Source: Cohnella kolymensis (GTDB lineage Bacteria; Bacillota; Bacilli; Paenibacillales; Paenibacillaceae). Taken from it: a stretch of 64,000 nucleotides of DNA. A model generated the notes under the pieces. That model was not told the DNA's origin, made no database searches, and was given only the letters and a program-made list of their open reading frames with translations. Location of the stretch: positions 62,001-126,000 of the forward strand of contig NZ_JXAL01000033.1 of assembly GCF_000829465.1 (NCBI RefSeq), in the 5' to 3' direction. A program made the translations under genes and the position numbers. Each line of letters starts with the position of its first letter. Position 1 is the first letter of the stretch. Below are positions 9,315 through 20,139 of the stretch, piece by piece.

Positions 9315-10347
9315 ATATAAGCATAGAAAACGCGTGACCGGCATATGCAGAGCTGCCGGTCACGCGTTTTTTTTGCGGCTGCGATTTGATAGAAATGTTC
9401 AACATACCGGATCTCGGGTTCCAGCAGTTGAAAAATTTCTGACCCGCCGACAGACCTGACTGATACAGCTTTTCACTCATTTCAGGACTAACATTGAATT
9501 GTGTCGTAGAAACGCCCAGCGTCGGTATTTTGATCGTGCGAATCCGGTTCTGGCGTTCGATATACCGCTCGTCATGGGCGCTCATCATCGTATCGAACAT
9601 CGCTTGAAGCATGGTGAACGGTCCTGATATACGATGCGGCTGAGCTTCGGAACGCCCAACCATTTGGAAGCCGATGACCGGAATCGGGGACCCCGACAGG
9701 ACATCGTTCTCGAACAACCAAAGCGGAAAATTGCTTAACAGCCCCCCATCGACAACATACGATATTTTCGCGGCTTTCAGAGCCCCTTTGGACCGGTGAA
9801 TTTTAAAACGGAGGGGCTCCCGGAGGACGACCGGATCGAAAAAATAAGGAATGCTGCAGCTCATTCGAACAGCTCTTGCCACCGGGAACCGGTTGGGATC
9901 CAGTCCGTAGGCCGCAACATCCTGCGGCAGGACAAGCAGCTTGCCGTTCGTAATATCCGAAGCGATGATCCGCAGCTTCCCCGGCGGCAGATCCCCGAAC
10001 ACACGAACGCCTCTCGCGGCCAGAAGCTCGCTCACCCACTGTTCAAGGCCGTCAGCGGAATATAATCCTTTACGCAAAAATAAACGGACGGCAGGCCCGA
10101 TAATTTTCGTGTTAAAAATGGCCGCCCGCTTCAAGAAGGAGCTAAAAGGCGTGGATTCGATAATTTGCTTCATTTCCGCACCGGAATACCCGGTTGCAAT
10201 CATAGCGGCGACGATACTGCCGGAAGATGTGCCTGCGAGCCTGTTAAAGCGTATTCCGCACATTTCAGCCGCACGTACCGCGCCGGCCAAAGATATCCCT
10301 TTGACTCCTCCGCCCTCGAACACCGCATTAACAGGAATGACCTGCAT
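9259..10347 (-). CDS. yqhO: Patatin-like phospholipase family protein
   Basis: A patatin-fold lipid acyl hydrolase. Motifs: oxyanion glycine loop FEGGGVKGISLAG near residues 8-20, nucleophile elbow GTSSGS near 39-44 and catalytic Asp in VVDGG near 200. ATG at 10347 has GGAGGGG 8 bases before it. As read, the C-terminus runs through the terminator and overlaps yqhP; with one A fewer in the A8 run (9367-9374) it would stop at 9360 just before the hairpin, so the true end is probably there. Substrate unknown. Confidence 0.85.
   Translation of the reverse strand: MQVIPVNAVFEGGGVKGISLAGAVRAAEMCGIRFNRLAGTSSGSIVAAMIATGYSGAEMKQIIESTPFSSFLKRAAIFNTKIIGPAVRLFLRKGLYSADGLEQWVSELLAARGVRVFGDLPPGKLRIIASDITNGKLLVLPQDVAAYGLDPNRFPVARAVRMSCSIPYFFDPVVLREPLRFKIHRSKGALKAAKISYVVDGGLLSNFPLWLFENDVLSGSPIPVIGFQMVGRSEAQPHRISGPFTMLQAMFDTMMSAHDERYIERQNRIRTIKIPTLGVSTTQFNVSPEMSEKLYQSGLSAGQKFFNCWNPRSGMLNISIKSQPQKKRVTGSSAYAGHAFSMLIFSGTAAVHLLCSCAPRSR
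9329..9374. terminator. Strong terminator between yqhP and yqhO
   Basis: Perfect stem ACGCGTGACCGGCA / TGCCGGTCACGCGT with a 10-base loop, then eight T on the plus strand. A-rich sequence on the other side lets it serve the convergent yqhO as well. Confidence 0.92.
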
Positions 10348-10428
10348 GAGGAATCCCCTCCGCTTGATCAGCGCTAGCATACGCTCTCGCTTTCAACATA
10401 TGCCGCATCGTTTCCCGCTAATACAATT

Positions 10429-10476
10429 AAAAAGCCGTTCCTTCCGCACGCACAGTACGGCAGAGAACGGCTTTTA
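10429..10476 (-). terminator. Terminator after mntR
   Basis: Arms AAAAGCCGTTC / GAACGGCTTTT with an inner imperfect stem, followed on the minus strand by TTTTTAATTG. It lies 16 bp beyond the mntR stop. Confidence 0.85.
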
Positions 10477-10491
10477 TGTATAGATTGACTG

Positions 10492-10914
10492 TCAATCGTT
10501 GTCCAGCTCGGATCGTATTTTACGAAGTTCGTCGCCCCGCAATGCATCCCGTTCAAAATACTCTACCAACGTTTCAATACAGGTGATCGAGTCCCAACTG
10601 AGATGATGCTCGATTCCTTCCACGTCGCGATAGATATTCTCCTCCTGGACACCGATTATTTTCAAAAACGACTCCAGAAGGTGATGACGGTCCACAAGCC
10701 GTTTGCCCATCTTCTTACCCTTGTTCGTCAAGACAAGACCGCGATATTTTTCATAAATCAAGTAGTTGTCTTTGTCCAGCTTCTGGATCATCTTCGTTAC
10801 CGATGAGGGATGGACTTCCAATCCTTCGGCGATGTCGGACACACGGGCGTATCCTTTCTCGTCGATCAACCGGTAAATCCGTTCCAGATAGTCTTCCATG
10901 CTTGGGGTCGGCAA
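10492..10914 (-). CDS. mntR: Manganese transport regulator MntR (DtxR family)
   Basis: A 140-residue DtxR-family repressor that senses Mn(II). A TTG start at 10914 follows AAAGGGGG and gives [13 protein letters not shown], matching B. subtilis MntR. All six metal ligands are visible at their expected numbers: Asp8, Glu11, His77, Glu99, Glu102 and His103. The winged helix contains [16 protein letters not shown]. It should repress Mn uptake genes when Mn is abundant; none of its targets is evident in the window. Confidence 0.96.
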   Translation of the reverse strand: MPTPSMEDYLERIYRLIDEKGYARVSDIAEGLEVHPSSVTKMIQKLDKDNYLIYEKYRGLVLTNKGKKMGKRLVDRHHLLESFLKIIGVQEENIYRDVEGIEHHLSWDSITCIETLVEYFERDALRGDELRKIRSELDND

Positions 10915-11100
10915 AGCGAATCCCCCTTTCTTGCCTCTCGAATGCCGTTTCCGGCGGATAAGACTGCACCCTATCGCCGCACTTAAGATATCATACACCG
11001 CAGTCCGGGCAGGAGCAAGTCTCAATGCCTAATATGGAATCAGTGCGACGTTTTTGTCGCATATTAGGGAAACAGACCGGTTACATACGGAAAGGATGAC

Positions 11101-12175
11101 ATGTTTTCGATGACCGCTACAGTAATGGTTCCTCCGCGCGTTCCCAGGGAGACCGGGTTATTCGTGCCGGAGCTCGTATACTTCGAGCCCGCTGCTCTCG
11201 ATTACCTGAAAGGCCGGAAAATTATGGAATGGGTGAAAGAGCGGGGTCTGCCTTATCAAATGACGACGTCTCACAACCGGATTACGAATCTGCCGGGAGA
11301 AACGGAGCTTGAAAAGTATAAAATTGCAAAACGCACGCTTGTGGTAGGTGTTCGCAAAACGCTTAAATTCGATCAATCCAAGCCGTCAGCCGAGTACGCT
11401 TTGCCGATTGCAACCGGCTGTATGGGCCACTGCCATTATTGCTATTTGCAGACGACGTTAGGCGGAAAGCCGTATATCCGCGTTTATGTGAATATGGATG
11501 ACATATTAGATGCTGCTGAAAATTATATCAAAGAGCGCGCGCCGGAGATTACCCGTTTTGAAGCCGCGTGTACGTCTGATCCCATCGGGCTCGAGCATCT
11601 AACCGGGTCGCTGGCAGAGGCGATCACCTTTATGGCTGACCAGCCCCTTGGCCGTCTTCGCTTCGTGACCAAATATCATCACGTCGACTCTCTCCTGCCG
11701 CTGCGGCATAACGGACACACCCGTATCCGGTTCAGCGTGAACGCCGATTATGTGATCAAGAATTTCGAGCCTGCCACCTCGCGATTCCACGAGAGAATCG
11801 AAGCGGCGGGCAAAATCGCTCGGGCCGGTTATCCGCTTGGTTTCATCATTGCGCCGATCATCTGGTACGACGATTGGCAGCAAGGCTACGGGGAGCTGCT
11901 GGCCAAGCTGGCTGAGGCTGTGCCTGCAGAAGCATGTCAGGATCTGACGTTCGAATTGATTCAGCACCGCTTCACGAAAACGGCGAAAACGACGATCGAG
12001 AAAAGATATCCCAAGAGCAAGCTGGAAATGGACGAGGCGAAGCGGAAGAAAAAATGGGGCGCTGGGGCAGCACAAATACGTGTATCCCGATGAACAAGCA
12101 GAGGCGCTGCGGGAGTTTATTACGGAGCGGATCTTCGAACATTTTCCCGCAGCTCGAATTGAGTATTTCACTTAG
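11101..12175 (+). CDS. splB: Spore photoproduct lyase, frameshifted near its C-terminus
   Basis: A radical SAM enzyme that reverts the spore thymine dimer 5-thyminyl-5,6-dihydrothymine during germination. The cluster motif CMGHCHYC (Cx3Cx2C) lies near residues 106-113, then TKYHHVD, FSVNADYVIKNFEP and ELIQHRFT. After KKKWG the frame breaks (12058-12075); the remaining HKYVYPDE...RIEYFT tail is intact in another frame. Loss of one C and one G from two short runs would restore KWGRWGQHKYVY. Likely a sequence error. True start may be the ATG at 11101, 11110 or 11125. Confidence 0.9.
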
Positions 12176-12177
12176 GC

Positions 12178-12885
12178 TCAGCCCAGCCACACCGGTGTAA
12201 TTCTCTGCAAGTAAATGACGATATAGCTCATCCGGTCGGTAAACAACAGAATACCCATAAGGATCATCATAACGCCGCCGATTTTCATGAGCATATTTGA
12301 ATATTTCAGTATCCATCGTGTAGATCCGAGGAAAAAAGCCAATGCGAAAAACGGCACCGCAAACCCCAGAGAGTAGGCCGTCGTCAGCCCTGCCCATGTA
12401 CCGGGATTACTGGCGGCAAGCAGCAGGATCGAGCCCAGAATCGGACCTATGCAAGGGGACCATCCTGCGGAAAAACCGACTCCGAAAATGAATGAGCCGA
12501 CGTATCCCGCAGGCTTCCACCGTATATTCAACTTTTTCTCTTTCATGAGCAGCTGGGGTTGAAAGATTCCCAGGAGAAAAAGGCCCATCAATACGATAAA
12601 GATGGCGGATATTTGCCGAATTGTATCTTGGTACTCTATGAAGGTGTCTGCCAGCGCATTGGCTCCGTACGCGAGCGCAAAGAAGACGACGGAAAAACCG
12701 AGAATGAAAAAGAGCGTGTGGCTCATGGTTTTGAAGCGCATGCTCGAGCTGGTATCCGTCTTGATCTGGCTTACGGAAACGCCTGTAATATAGGACAAAT
12801 ATGCCGGATAGAGCGGCAGGCAGCAAGGCGAAATAAATGAAGCAAACCCGGCGGCAAACGCAATTCCGATGTTAAGATCAGCCAA
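12178..12885 (-). CDS. ccdA: Cytochrome c biogenesis protein CcdA
   Basis: A 235-residue, six-helix membrane thiol transporter of the CcdA/DsbD family. The paired cysteines are seen in SPCCLPLYPAYLSY (about 19-32) and GWSPCIGPILGS (about 142-153). It passes electrons from cytoplasmic thioredoxin to extracytoplasmic thiol proteins in cytochrome c maturation or spore development. The TTG start at 12885 follows GGAGG. It is downstream of znuB on the same strand, gap 18 bp, so it may be part of the zinc operon transcript. Confidence 0.93.
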   Translation of the reverse strand: MADLNIGIAFAAGFASFISPCCLPLYPAYLSYITGVSVSQIKTDTSSSMRFKTMSHTLFFILGFSVVFFALAYGANALADTFIEYQDTIRQISAIFIVLMGLFLLGIFQPQLLMKEKKLNIRWKPAGYVGSFIFGVGFSAGWSPCIGPILGSILLLAASNPGTWAGLTTAYSLGFAVPFFALAFFLGSTRWILKYSNMLMKIGGVMMILMGILLFTDRMSYIVIYLQRITPVWLG

Positions 12886-12903
12886 ACCCGTACCTCCTCT
12901 CCG

Positions 12904-13705
12904 TTATACCCGGAAGGCGCGTGTCATGAGCGACATGGCCAGTATGCCGATCAACAGCATGACAACCGTTCCGCCCGGCGCCAAATTCCATATTCCAGCC
13001 ATCCATAACCCCGTTAATACCGCAATCTCGCCGATAATGACGACCAGGATGACCGCCTGCTTAAAGCTGCGTGACAACGCCAAGCTGCAAGCTGCCGGTA
13101 TGGTAAGCAGCGCGGACACGAGCAGCGCTCCGACGATTTTGATGGCTGCGCTTATAACCAGAGCCGTCAATATGCTGAGCATGATATTGAAATATTTCAC
13201 GGGTAAACCGCTGACAGCGGCCGCATCCTCGTCAAATGTGAGCAGGAACAGCTCTTTTTTTATGCACGAGCACCATCGTCAGCACGATGACCGTAACACC
13301 CGCAATAACAGCCAGATCCGTACTGTTCAGCGTGTAGATGCTGCCGAACAAATAGGAGCTTACGTTTAAATTAAAACCTTTCCCTAACGTAAATAAGATC
13401 GAAGCCAACGCAATACCGGCTGACATAATGATGGCAATAGAGAGCTCTGCATAAGTTCGATAGGCACGCCGCAGCACTTCAATTGCGAATGAAGCTGCAA
13501 TGGCGAACAAAAGACCGACCGCAACCGGGTAGACGTTAAGCAGGAAGCCGAGCGCCACACCCGCGATACTGACGTGCGCGAGCGTATCGCCGATCATCGC
13601 CAGCCGCCTGAGCACAAGGAAAAGCCCCATCAACGGGGCCGTTACCGCAATCAGTGCGCCGCCGATCAGCGCTCTTTGAAAAAATTCTAGAGTTAAAATA
13701 TTCAA
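12904..13705 (-). CDS. znuB: Zinc ABC transporter permease ZnuB, frameshifted in a T7 run
   Basis: Two pieces encode one ABC-3 family metal permease of about 266 residues with roughly eight membrane helices. The frame breaks at the T7 run at 13255-13261: reading six bases instead of seven turns VHKKRAVP into VHKKELFLLTFDEDAA, the conserved family continuation. The N-terminal LRRLAMIGDTLAHVSIAGVA and C-terminal ALLVSALLTIPAA are diagnostic. It is probably a base-calling error. The gene starts 7 bp after znuC. Confidence 0.92.
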
Positions 13706-13711
13706 GCGGCT

Positions 13712-14497
13712 TTAACCTTCTTTCCGGAGGGAATGCAGCAAGTCGGTCTCTGCGCAATCTTCCAGGTCATGGGAGTGCCGGACATAGAAGGACAGCTTTC
13801 CGCTCTTTTCTTTTGGCTCTTGTCCGAGATAGGAACGAACCATCTCTATATCGTGCGATACCATTAAGAATGTGATATTGTGCCGTTGGTGCATGTGCCG
13901 GATCAGTTGGAAAAAGCTTTGCTGGGTCTCGCTGTCGATCCCGGACAGCGGTTCATCCAAAATCAGAAGCTGCGGGTTGTTGATGAGCGCGCGCGCCAGA
14001 AAAACACGCTGCTGCTGCCCGCCGGACAGAGCGCCGATCCGCTTATCCGCCAGATCTTCGATATGCAGCGTTTCGAGCGCGTCCTCGCAGCGGGAGGCAT
14101 CCTCCCGTGTAATGCGCCGAAACAGCTTTTTGCGTCCGTATAAACCTGAGAGTACAACCTCACGGACCGTTGCCGGGAACAAAGGATTAAAGTTATTTCG
14201 CTGAGGGACATAACCGATCTGATTCCAATCCTTGAAACGATCTGCAGGAACGCCGAAAAGCGAAATGCTGCCCTGCTGCGGACGGATGAGGCCGACGATC
14301 ATTCGCAGCAGCGTTGTTTTGCCCGCGCCGTTGGGACCGATCAAACCGATGAAATCCCGCTCTTGCACGGTAAACGATATATCATTAAGAATACGCTTGG
14401 AATCGTAGGAAAAGGACACCCCGTCCAATTTAATAATTTCCCTGTGGCAAAACCCGCTCTGCTGAACCAACGGCTCCATCACCGCGCTGTTGCTCAT
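13712..14497 (-). CDS. znuC: Zinc ABC transporter ATP-binding protein ZnuC
   Basis: A 261-residue ABC ATPase. Walker A GPNGAGKTT (about 53-61), Q-loop VPQRNNFNP, signature LSGGQQQR, Walker B LLILDEP and switch His in VSHD are all present. It energises the ZnuB permease. It has an excellent GGAGGG site and lies 29 bp from znuA. The short C-terminal extension ends SLRKEG. Confidence 0.95.
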   Translation of the reverse strand: MSNSAVMEPLVQQSGFCHREIIKLDGVSFSYDSKRILNDISFTVQERDFIGLIGPNGAGKTTLLRMIVGLIRPQQGSISLFGVPADRFKDWNQIGYVPQRNNFNPLFPATVREVVLSGLYGRKKLFRRITREDASRCEDALETLHIEDLADKRIGALSGGQQQRVFLARALINNPQLLILDEPLSGIDSETQQSFFQLIRHMHQRHNITFLMVSHDIEMVRSYLGQEPKEKSGKLSFYVRHSHDLEDCAETDLLHSLRKEG

Positions 14498-14525
14498 TAG
14501 AGGTCCCTCCTTTCATAACGCTATT

Positions 14526-15527
14526 CTATCGTAGACACTGCAGAGCCTTCTGCAAGTTCTCCAAGTTCCGTTCCATCAATGTGAAGTAATTGTCGCCCGC
14601 TTGTTCCTGCTCGGGCGTCAGGCCTTCCACCGGATTGAGAACGAGTGTGTCCACTTTCGCTTCCGCCGCCAAAGTCTCGGCCAGCTGATCGGAGACAAGC
14701 TCCTCGAAAAAGATATAACGAACATCGTGTTCCTTCACAAACTGCGTGATCTGAAGCAAATCCTGCGCTCTCGGCTCCGCCTCCGGAGAAAGTCCCATGA
14801 TCGCCACCTGGTTCAGTTTGTAATCCCTGCACAAGTATCCGAAGGCTTGATGCGACACGACGATATCCCTTTTCGCGAACCCGGCCAAACCGTCTTTAAA
14901 CTTGCTGTCCAGCGCCTTTAGACGGCTGCTTAAGTCCTCATACCTGCTTTCATACTCTGCCTTGTGATCGGGATCCGCTTTCACGTAAGCATCGAAAATA
15001 TTGGCGGCCATTACCATCGCCGATCGGGGACTCACCCAAGTATGCGGATCCACCTCGAGGCCGGAGTGGTCGTGTTCTGCCGACGCATGCTGTTCACCCG
15101 TATTGGGCTCTGCTTCGTCTGCGTGATGGCCCTCTTCTTCCGGATTTCCCTCGATAAGGTCGATCCCTTTGCTGGTTTCTACCGTCACCACTTTGCTGTC
15201 AGAGCCGAGGCCTTTCAGAAACCCTTCCATCCAGCCTTCCAATCCCGCTCCGTTATACAGGAACAATTGAGCATTGGAAGTTGTGTCAATGTCTCCGCTT
15301 TTGGGCGTCCAATCATGCGGTTCCACTCCGGCCGGAATCAAATTAACGACATTGGCCCGGTCGCCGCCGATTTCGGAAGCAAAGTAATAGAGCGGATAGA
15401 AGCTGGTCACTACGTTTACTTTTCCCTCGACCAGATCGGATTTTGCGCTTCCGCTGCCGCAAGCGGACAGGACGGTCATGGCGCACAGGGCTATGATCGG
15501 CAGGATACGGGCTGGTTTCAAACTCAT
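14526..15527 (-). CDS. znuA: Zinc-binding lipoprotein ZnuA/AdcA-type
   Basis: A 333-residue solute-binding protein for high-affinity zinc uptake. An N-terminal signal with lipobox LSACGSGS anchors it to the membrane. Zinc ligands are expected from GVEPHDWTP, VDPHTW, VSHQAFGYL and the C-terminal FEELVS; a His/Glu/Asp-rich loop (HHADEAEP ... HASAEHDHSG, about residues 125-150) is typical of zinc chaperoning loops. ATG at 15527 after GAGGAG. First gene of the znuACB(-ccdA) unit, under the promoter and Zur-like box upstream. Confidence 0.95.
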   Translation of the reverse strand: MSLKPARILPIIALCAMTVLSACGSGSAKSDLVEGKVNVVTSFYPLYYFASEIGGDRANVVNLIPAGVEPHDWTPKSGDIDTTSNAQLFLYNGAGLEGWMEGFLKGLGSDSKVVTVETSKGIDLIEGNPEEEGHHADEAEPNTGEQHASAEHDHSGLEVDPHTWVSPRSAMVMAANIFDAYVKADPDHKAEYESRYEDLSSRLKALDSKFKDGLAGFAKRDIVVSHQAFGYLCRDYKLNQVAIMGLSPEAEPRAQDLLQITQFVKEHDVRYIFFEELVSDQLAETLAAEAKVDTLVLNPVEGLTPEQEQAGDNYFTLMERNLENLQKALQCLR

Positions 15528-15540
15528 GATCAACTCCTCT

Positions 15541-15563
15541 TAATCGTAATCATTTTTATTAAC
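15541..15563 (-). promoter_or_regulatory. Zur-box-like operator before znuA
   Basis: The plus strand reads TAATCGTAATCATTTTTATT. The left half AATCGTAAT matches the B. subtilis Zur consensus half-site exactly; the right half is degenerate. It covers the predicted transcription start of znuA, a position suited to repression by the Zur protein encoded at 18.6 kb. Confidence 0.65.
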
Positions 15564-15570
15564 AAAATTG

Positions 15571-15599
15571 ATTATATCCCCCCTATCATGCCCTGTCAA
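15571..15599 (-). promoter_or_regulatory. Consensus SigA promoter of znuA
   Basis: On the minus strand TTGACA (15599-15594) and TATAAT (15576-15571) are both perfect and separated by exactly 17 bases. The start site would fall near 15564, at the edge of the Zur-like box. Confidence 0.85.
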
Positions 15600-15654
15600 C
15601 GCAAACAAGCTTGCCTCGGTGCAACATGACGTTACCGGACTTACTGCTGATTGC

Positions 15655-15863
15655 GTGAGCGACTTGCATTCTGTAAGGCGGATTTGCCGCGTTTCAGCTG
15701 TTTTTGCGAGCCGTTCGTACTCTGCAAGACGGTTTTGCCGCCTTACAGCTCTTTTTGCGAGCGACCTACACTCTGTAAGGCGGTTTTGTCGCCTTACAGC
15801 AATTTTTGCGAGCCTTTCGTACTCTGCAAGACGGCTTTACCGCCTTACAGCTGTTTTTGCGAG
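15655..15863. repeat. Four 51-bp tandem hairpin repeats
   Basis: Four copies begin at 15655, 15706, 15757 and 15808. Each holds an inverted repeat of 11-base arms (CTGTAAGGCGG / CCGCCTTACAG in the best form) at 15671-15697, 15722-15748, 15773-15799 and 15824-15850, then three bases, then TTTTTGCGAG. Copies 1 and 3 share one variant (CTGTAAGGCGG, GAGCGAC) and copies 2 and 4 another (CTGCAAGACGG, GAGCC.TTCGTACT), so the array looks like a duplicated 102-bp dimer. Because 51 is divisible by three, several frames stay open and give 17-residue repeats; coding is unlikely. Confidence 0.92.
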
Positions 15864-15889
15864 TCGACCCAAACCCAACTAATCAGCTC

Positions 15890-15926
15890 CCAAAAAGAAA
15901 AATAACGGAACCTCAGTTCCGTTATC
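15890..15926 (-). terminator. Terminator after metG
   Basis: Perfect 10-base arms ATAACGGAAC / GTTCCGTTAT with a four-base loop, followed on the minus strand by TTTTTCTTTTTGGG. It lies about 50 bp past the metG stop. Confidence 0.9.
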
Positions 15927-15976
15927 GGGCGCATTCACCCCTTTGCATGACGTATAGCGGAACTCAGTTCCTTTAG

Positions 15977-17994
<2,018 letters not shown>

Positions 17995-18012
17995 TCATCT
18001 CCTTAACTGATG

Positions 18013-18277
18013 AAAAAAACAAAAAGCTCCCGTCCGTATGGGACGAGAGCTGTTACTCACGCGGTACCACCCAATTTTCCTCCGTATTGCCGGTTGGAGG
18101 CTCATTAAGAATTGTCCGTTAACGCCGGAACTACGTCATCCCCTTACGAAGCGCGGAAACCGGCTGCGCTTGCTCGGAGACAATTCCTCGAGGACCATTT
18201 TTCGAAGCTGCCCTGTACCGGTTTTCAGCTGCCCCGGCTCTCTGCTACAGGCCACATTCTTCGTACTTATCCCTTCA
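18013..18277 (-). ncRNA. T-box leader (methionine-specific) of metG
   Basis: The minus strand holds the conserved T-box GGGTGGTACCGCG (18072-18060), followed by a terminator with arms AGCTCTCGTCC / GGACGGGAGCT (18051-18025) and a run of T to 18014. Upstream are the stem I elements AAGTACGAAG, AGAGAGCCGGGG and GCTGAAAACCGG. The specifier loop after CTTCG contains AAAATGG, giving an AUG (Met) codon at 18198-18196. Uncharged tRNA-Met should promote antitermination into metG. It fits the downstream gene exactly. Confidence 0.92.
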
Positions 18278-18346
18278 ACGGAAAATATCAACTATTTGCC
18301 AAAAATATTACCGACTTCCTTTACCGATGTCAAGCGACGCACACCT

Positions 18347-18580
18347 TCAGCCTTCCCTTTTGTTCGCCGGAGGCACGGGGTCGAAGCCGCCGCGATGGAA
18401 AGGGTGGCATTTGCAGATTCTGCGCACAGCCAGGTAAGAACCTTTCAACGCCCCATGCACCTCTATGGCTTCAAGCGCATAAGCGGAACAAGTCGGAGCG
18501 AACCGGCAAGAAGGCGGCGTGAGCGGCGAAATGAATTTACGGTAAAAATGGATCGGAGCCTGCAGCGTTCGTCGAAGCAT
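18347..18580 (-). CDS. yidD: Membrane protein insertion efficiency factor YidD
   Basis: A 77-residue YidD family protein, thought to assist YidC-dependent insertion of membrane proteins. Diagnostic stretches: [20 protein letters not shown] near residues 12-31, [24 protein letters not shown], and [15 protein letters not shown]. It starts 5 bp downstream of zur and so is probably cotranscribed with it. The usual yidD neighbours (rnpA, yidC) are absent. Confidence 0.93.
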   Translation of the reverse strand: MLRRTLQAPIHFYRKFISPLTPPSCRFAPTCSAYALEAIEVHGALKGSYLAVRRICKCHPFHRGGFDPVPPANKREG

Positions 18581-18585
18581 ACCGG

Positions 18586-19047
18586 TTACCCTCCGGCAGA
18601 GGAAGCTTCATTGGCTGCGGAACCGGGTACTTCAGTCTCCCGGCAGTCACCGCAAATTCCGAACACTTCAAATTTGTGCTTCACGACCTGAAAATCGCCG
18701 GGCACGTCGGTTCCCGTCATCGGACAGAAACGGATCGGCAGCGTCTTCTGGCATTGAAGACAAATCATATGATGGTGATGATGTTCCTCTTCGCATCGCA
18801 GCTTGAACTTCACTCCGTCTTCGAACAGCACTTGTTCGACGACTTCCATATCCAGAAGCATACGAAGATTGCGGTACACGGTATCGAAGCTGAGGCCCGG
18901 ATAAAGCTGCTGCATGTGCTCATAAACATCCTTGGGCGTCAAATAGCCGGATGTCTCGTCGAACAGCTTGACGAGCGTACGCCGCTGCTCCGTGATCCGC
19001 AGCCCTTTTTGGGACATTTGCCGCACAATTTCTTCAGTCGTTCCCAC
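18586..19047 (-). CDS. zur: Fur-family regulator, probably Zur
   Basis: A 153-residue Fur-family repressor. The winged helix contains [15 protein letters not shown] and [11 protein letters not shown]. Regulatory metal ligands lie in the HHHHH cluster (about 89-93); CLQC and CGDC form the structural Cys4 zinc site. Zur rather than Fur or PerR is inferred from the Zur-type box ahead of znuA a few kilobases away and from similarity in the [15 protein letters not shown] stretch. It is coupled to yidD. Confidence 0.85.
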   Translation of the reverse strand: MGTTEEIVRQMSQKGLRITEQRRTLVKLFDETSGYLTPKDVYEHMQQLYPGLSFDTVYRNLRMLLDMEVVEQVLFEDGVKFKLRCEEEHHHHHMICLQCQKTLPIRFCPMTGTDVPGDFQVVKHKFEVFGICGDCRETEVPGSAANEASSAGG

Positions 19048-19115
19048 CAGGCTACCCTCCCGTATTGAGGATTTATCTTTTTTAACTATGCAGGAAAAAG
19101 GGGGGGTCCGTCAAA

Positions 19116-19316
19116 TTATACGAACCATGTATTCATGACGACAACTAGAGCCGCAACGGAAACAACGGCAAGAACGAGCAGCCAGATGCCCTGGGTTTTC
19201 TTTTCCTGGAACAACCTCAATACGCCGAGACTTAAAGCTGATCCGATGAGCAGAATAAAAAGTGCGCCTACGATAAACAGCGCTGGAGATACTTCTGATA
19301 TATCTACCAATTCCAC
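19116..19316 (-). CDS. Small two-helix membrane protein
   Basis: A 66-residue protein with two membrane helices (about 12-33 and 43-62) joined by a short basic loop FQEKKTQG. It may belong to DUF2759 (YqgW-like), which is known upstream of metal and cell-wall genes in Bacillus, but I cannot be sure from the sequence. Function unknown. Confidence 0.6.
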   Translation of the reverse strand: MELVDISEVSPALFIVGALFILLIGSALSLGVLRLFQEKKTQGIWLLVLAVVSVAALVVVMNTWFV

Positions 19317-19391
19317 GAAAGCTGCCTCCCTATGCGATAAACATTGCCTCGTAATAAGCTGAATAGACCGTTTTCTCTAGCATTATACCAT

Positions 19392-19865
19392 TTACGTGCG
19401 GATAAACAATTCGTGTTCCGATGTCGACGGAGGCCTTCTGCGGAAACGCACCACCAGCTCGTCACCTTTCATCTGAGCCTTACCAGAGCGGGGGTATACC
19501 AAGCAAGGAAATCGGATCGCTTGGGACGAATCGTTCGGAAGTCCCGTAACTTTAAGGCGTTCTGAAGTGGCAAATAACTGCATACGCCGCATATCCGTAT
19601 TGGGGGGGAGCCGGACAGTTACGCTGACAGACTTGGCATTCTTCACGGTTTCCATACGGATCCATTGTTTAGTGCTGGCCTTCTCAGTGCGGGCCTGGTC
19701 CTCGGGCTTTACCTTATTAAAAAAATCCTTAATATACTTACTCAGCCAGTCCGTATCGCTGCTTTTCTCCCACTGCTCGACCAGCTTCCATGGAAAATCG
19801 CGTGCCAGCATTCGCTTGATCTCGTCCCAGTCGGGCAGCGGACCGCCATCGAAAAACGAAGCCAT
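19392..19865 (-). CDS. Hsp20-like (alpha-crystallin fold) protein
   Basis: A 157-residue protein starting at the ATG at 19865, 8 bases after GGAGGG. The N-terminal half contains LPDWDEIKRMLARDFPWKL, similar to several spore-associated Hsp20-like proteins. The C-terminal half (about 75-150) is all beta: SVSVTVRLPPNTDMRRMQLF followed by LVVRFRRRP, consistent with an alpha-crystallin sandwich. A spore role is suggested by the divergent YjcZ-type gene next to it. The exact function is unknown. Confidence 0.6.
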   Translation of the reverse strand: MASFFDGGPLPDWDEIKRMLARDFPWKLVEQWEKSSDTDWLSKYIKDFFNKVKPEDQARTEKASTKQWIRMETVKNAKSVSVTVRLPPNTDMRRMQLFATSERLKVTGLPNDSSQAIRFPCLVYPRSGKAQMKGDELVVRFRRRPPSTSEHELFIRT

Positions 19866-20139
19866 TGTTCCGTCCCTCCAACCTGCGCGTTTCGTTTGTA
19901 CTTCAACATATGCCCTTGCTTCGGGCTGTGCGAAAGGCAGAATGAAATCAACCGAAAAAAGCAAAGAAAAAACGCTCCGCGACATTCGCGAGGCGTTAGA
20001 CATTCGATATTCAACCGGGTCATCCGCTGAAAAATGGGGTCTCATCCCCTTTTCCGGTACAAGAGCACAGGAGACCTTCTGCCCCCCGCCATATGCTGAC
20101 ATTGTGATTCACCATTACTGGCACAAGGAGGTTTGAACA

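Noticed and set aside
11059..11090. Possible SigG promoter (GCATA ... CATACGG) ahead of splB
   Set aside because: Spacing is about 20 bases and the -10-like element runs into the ribosome site, so the start site would lie too close to the ATG.
15568..15905. Two overlapping plus-strand open frames with 17-residue repeats
   Set aside because: They arise from the 51-bp hairpin array whose unit is divisible by three; no ribosome site, and more than one frame is open.
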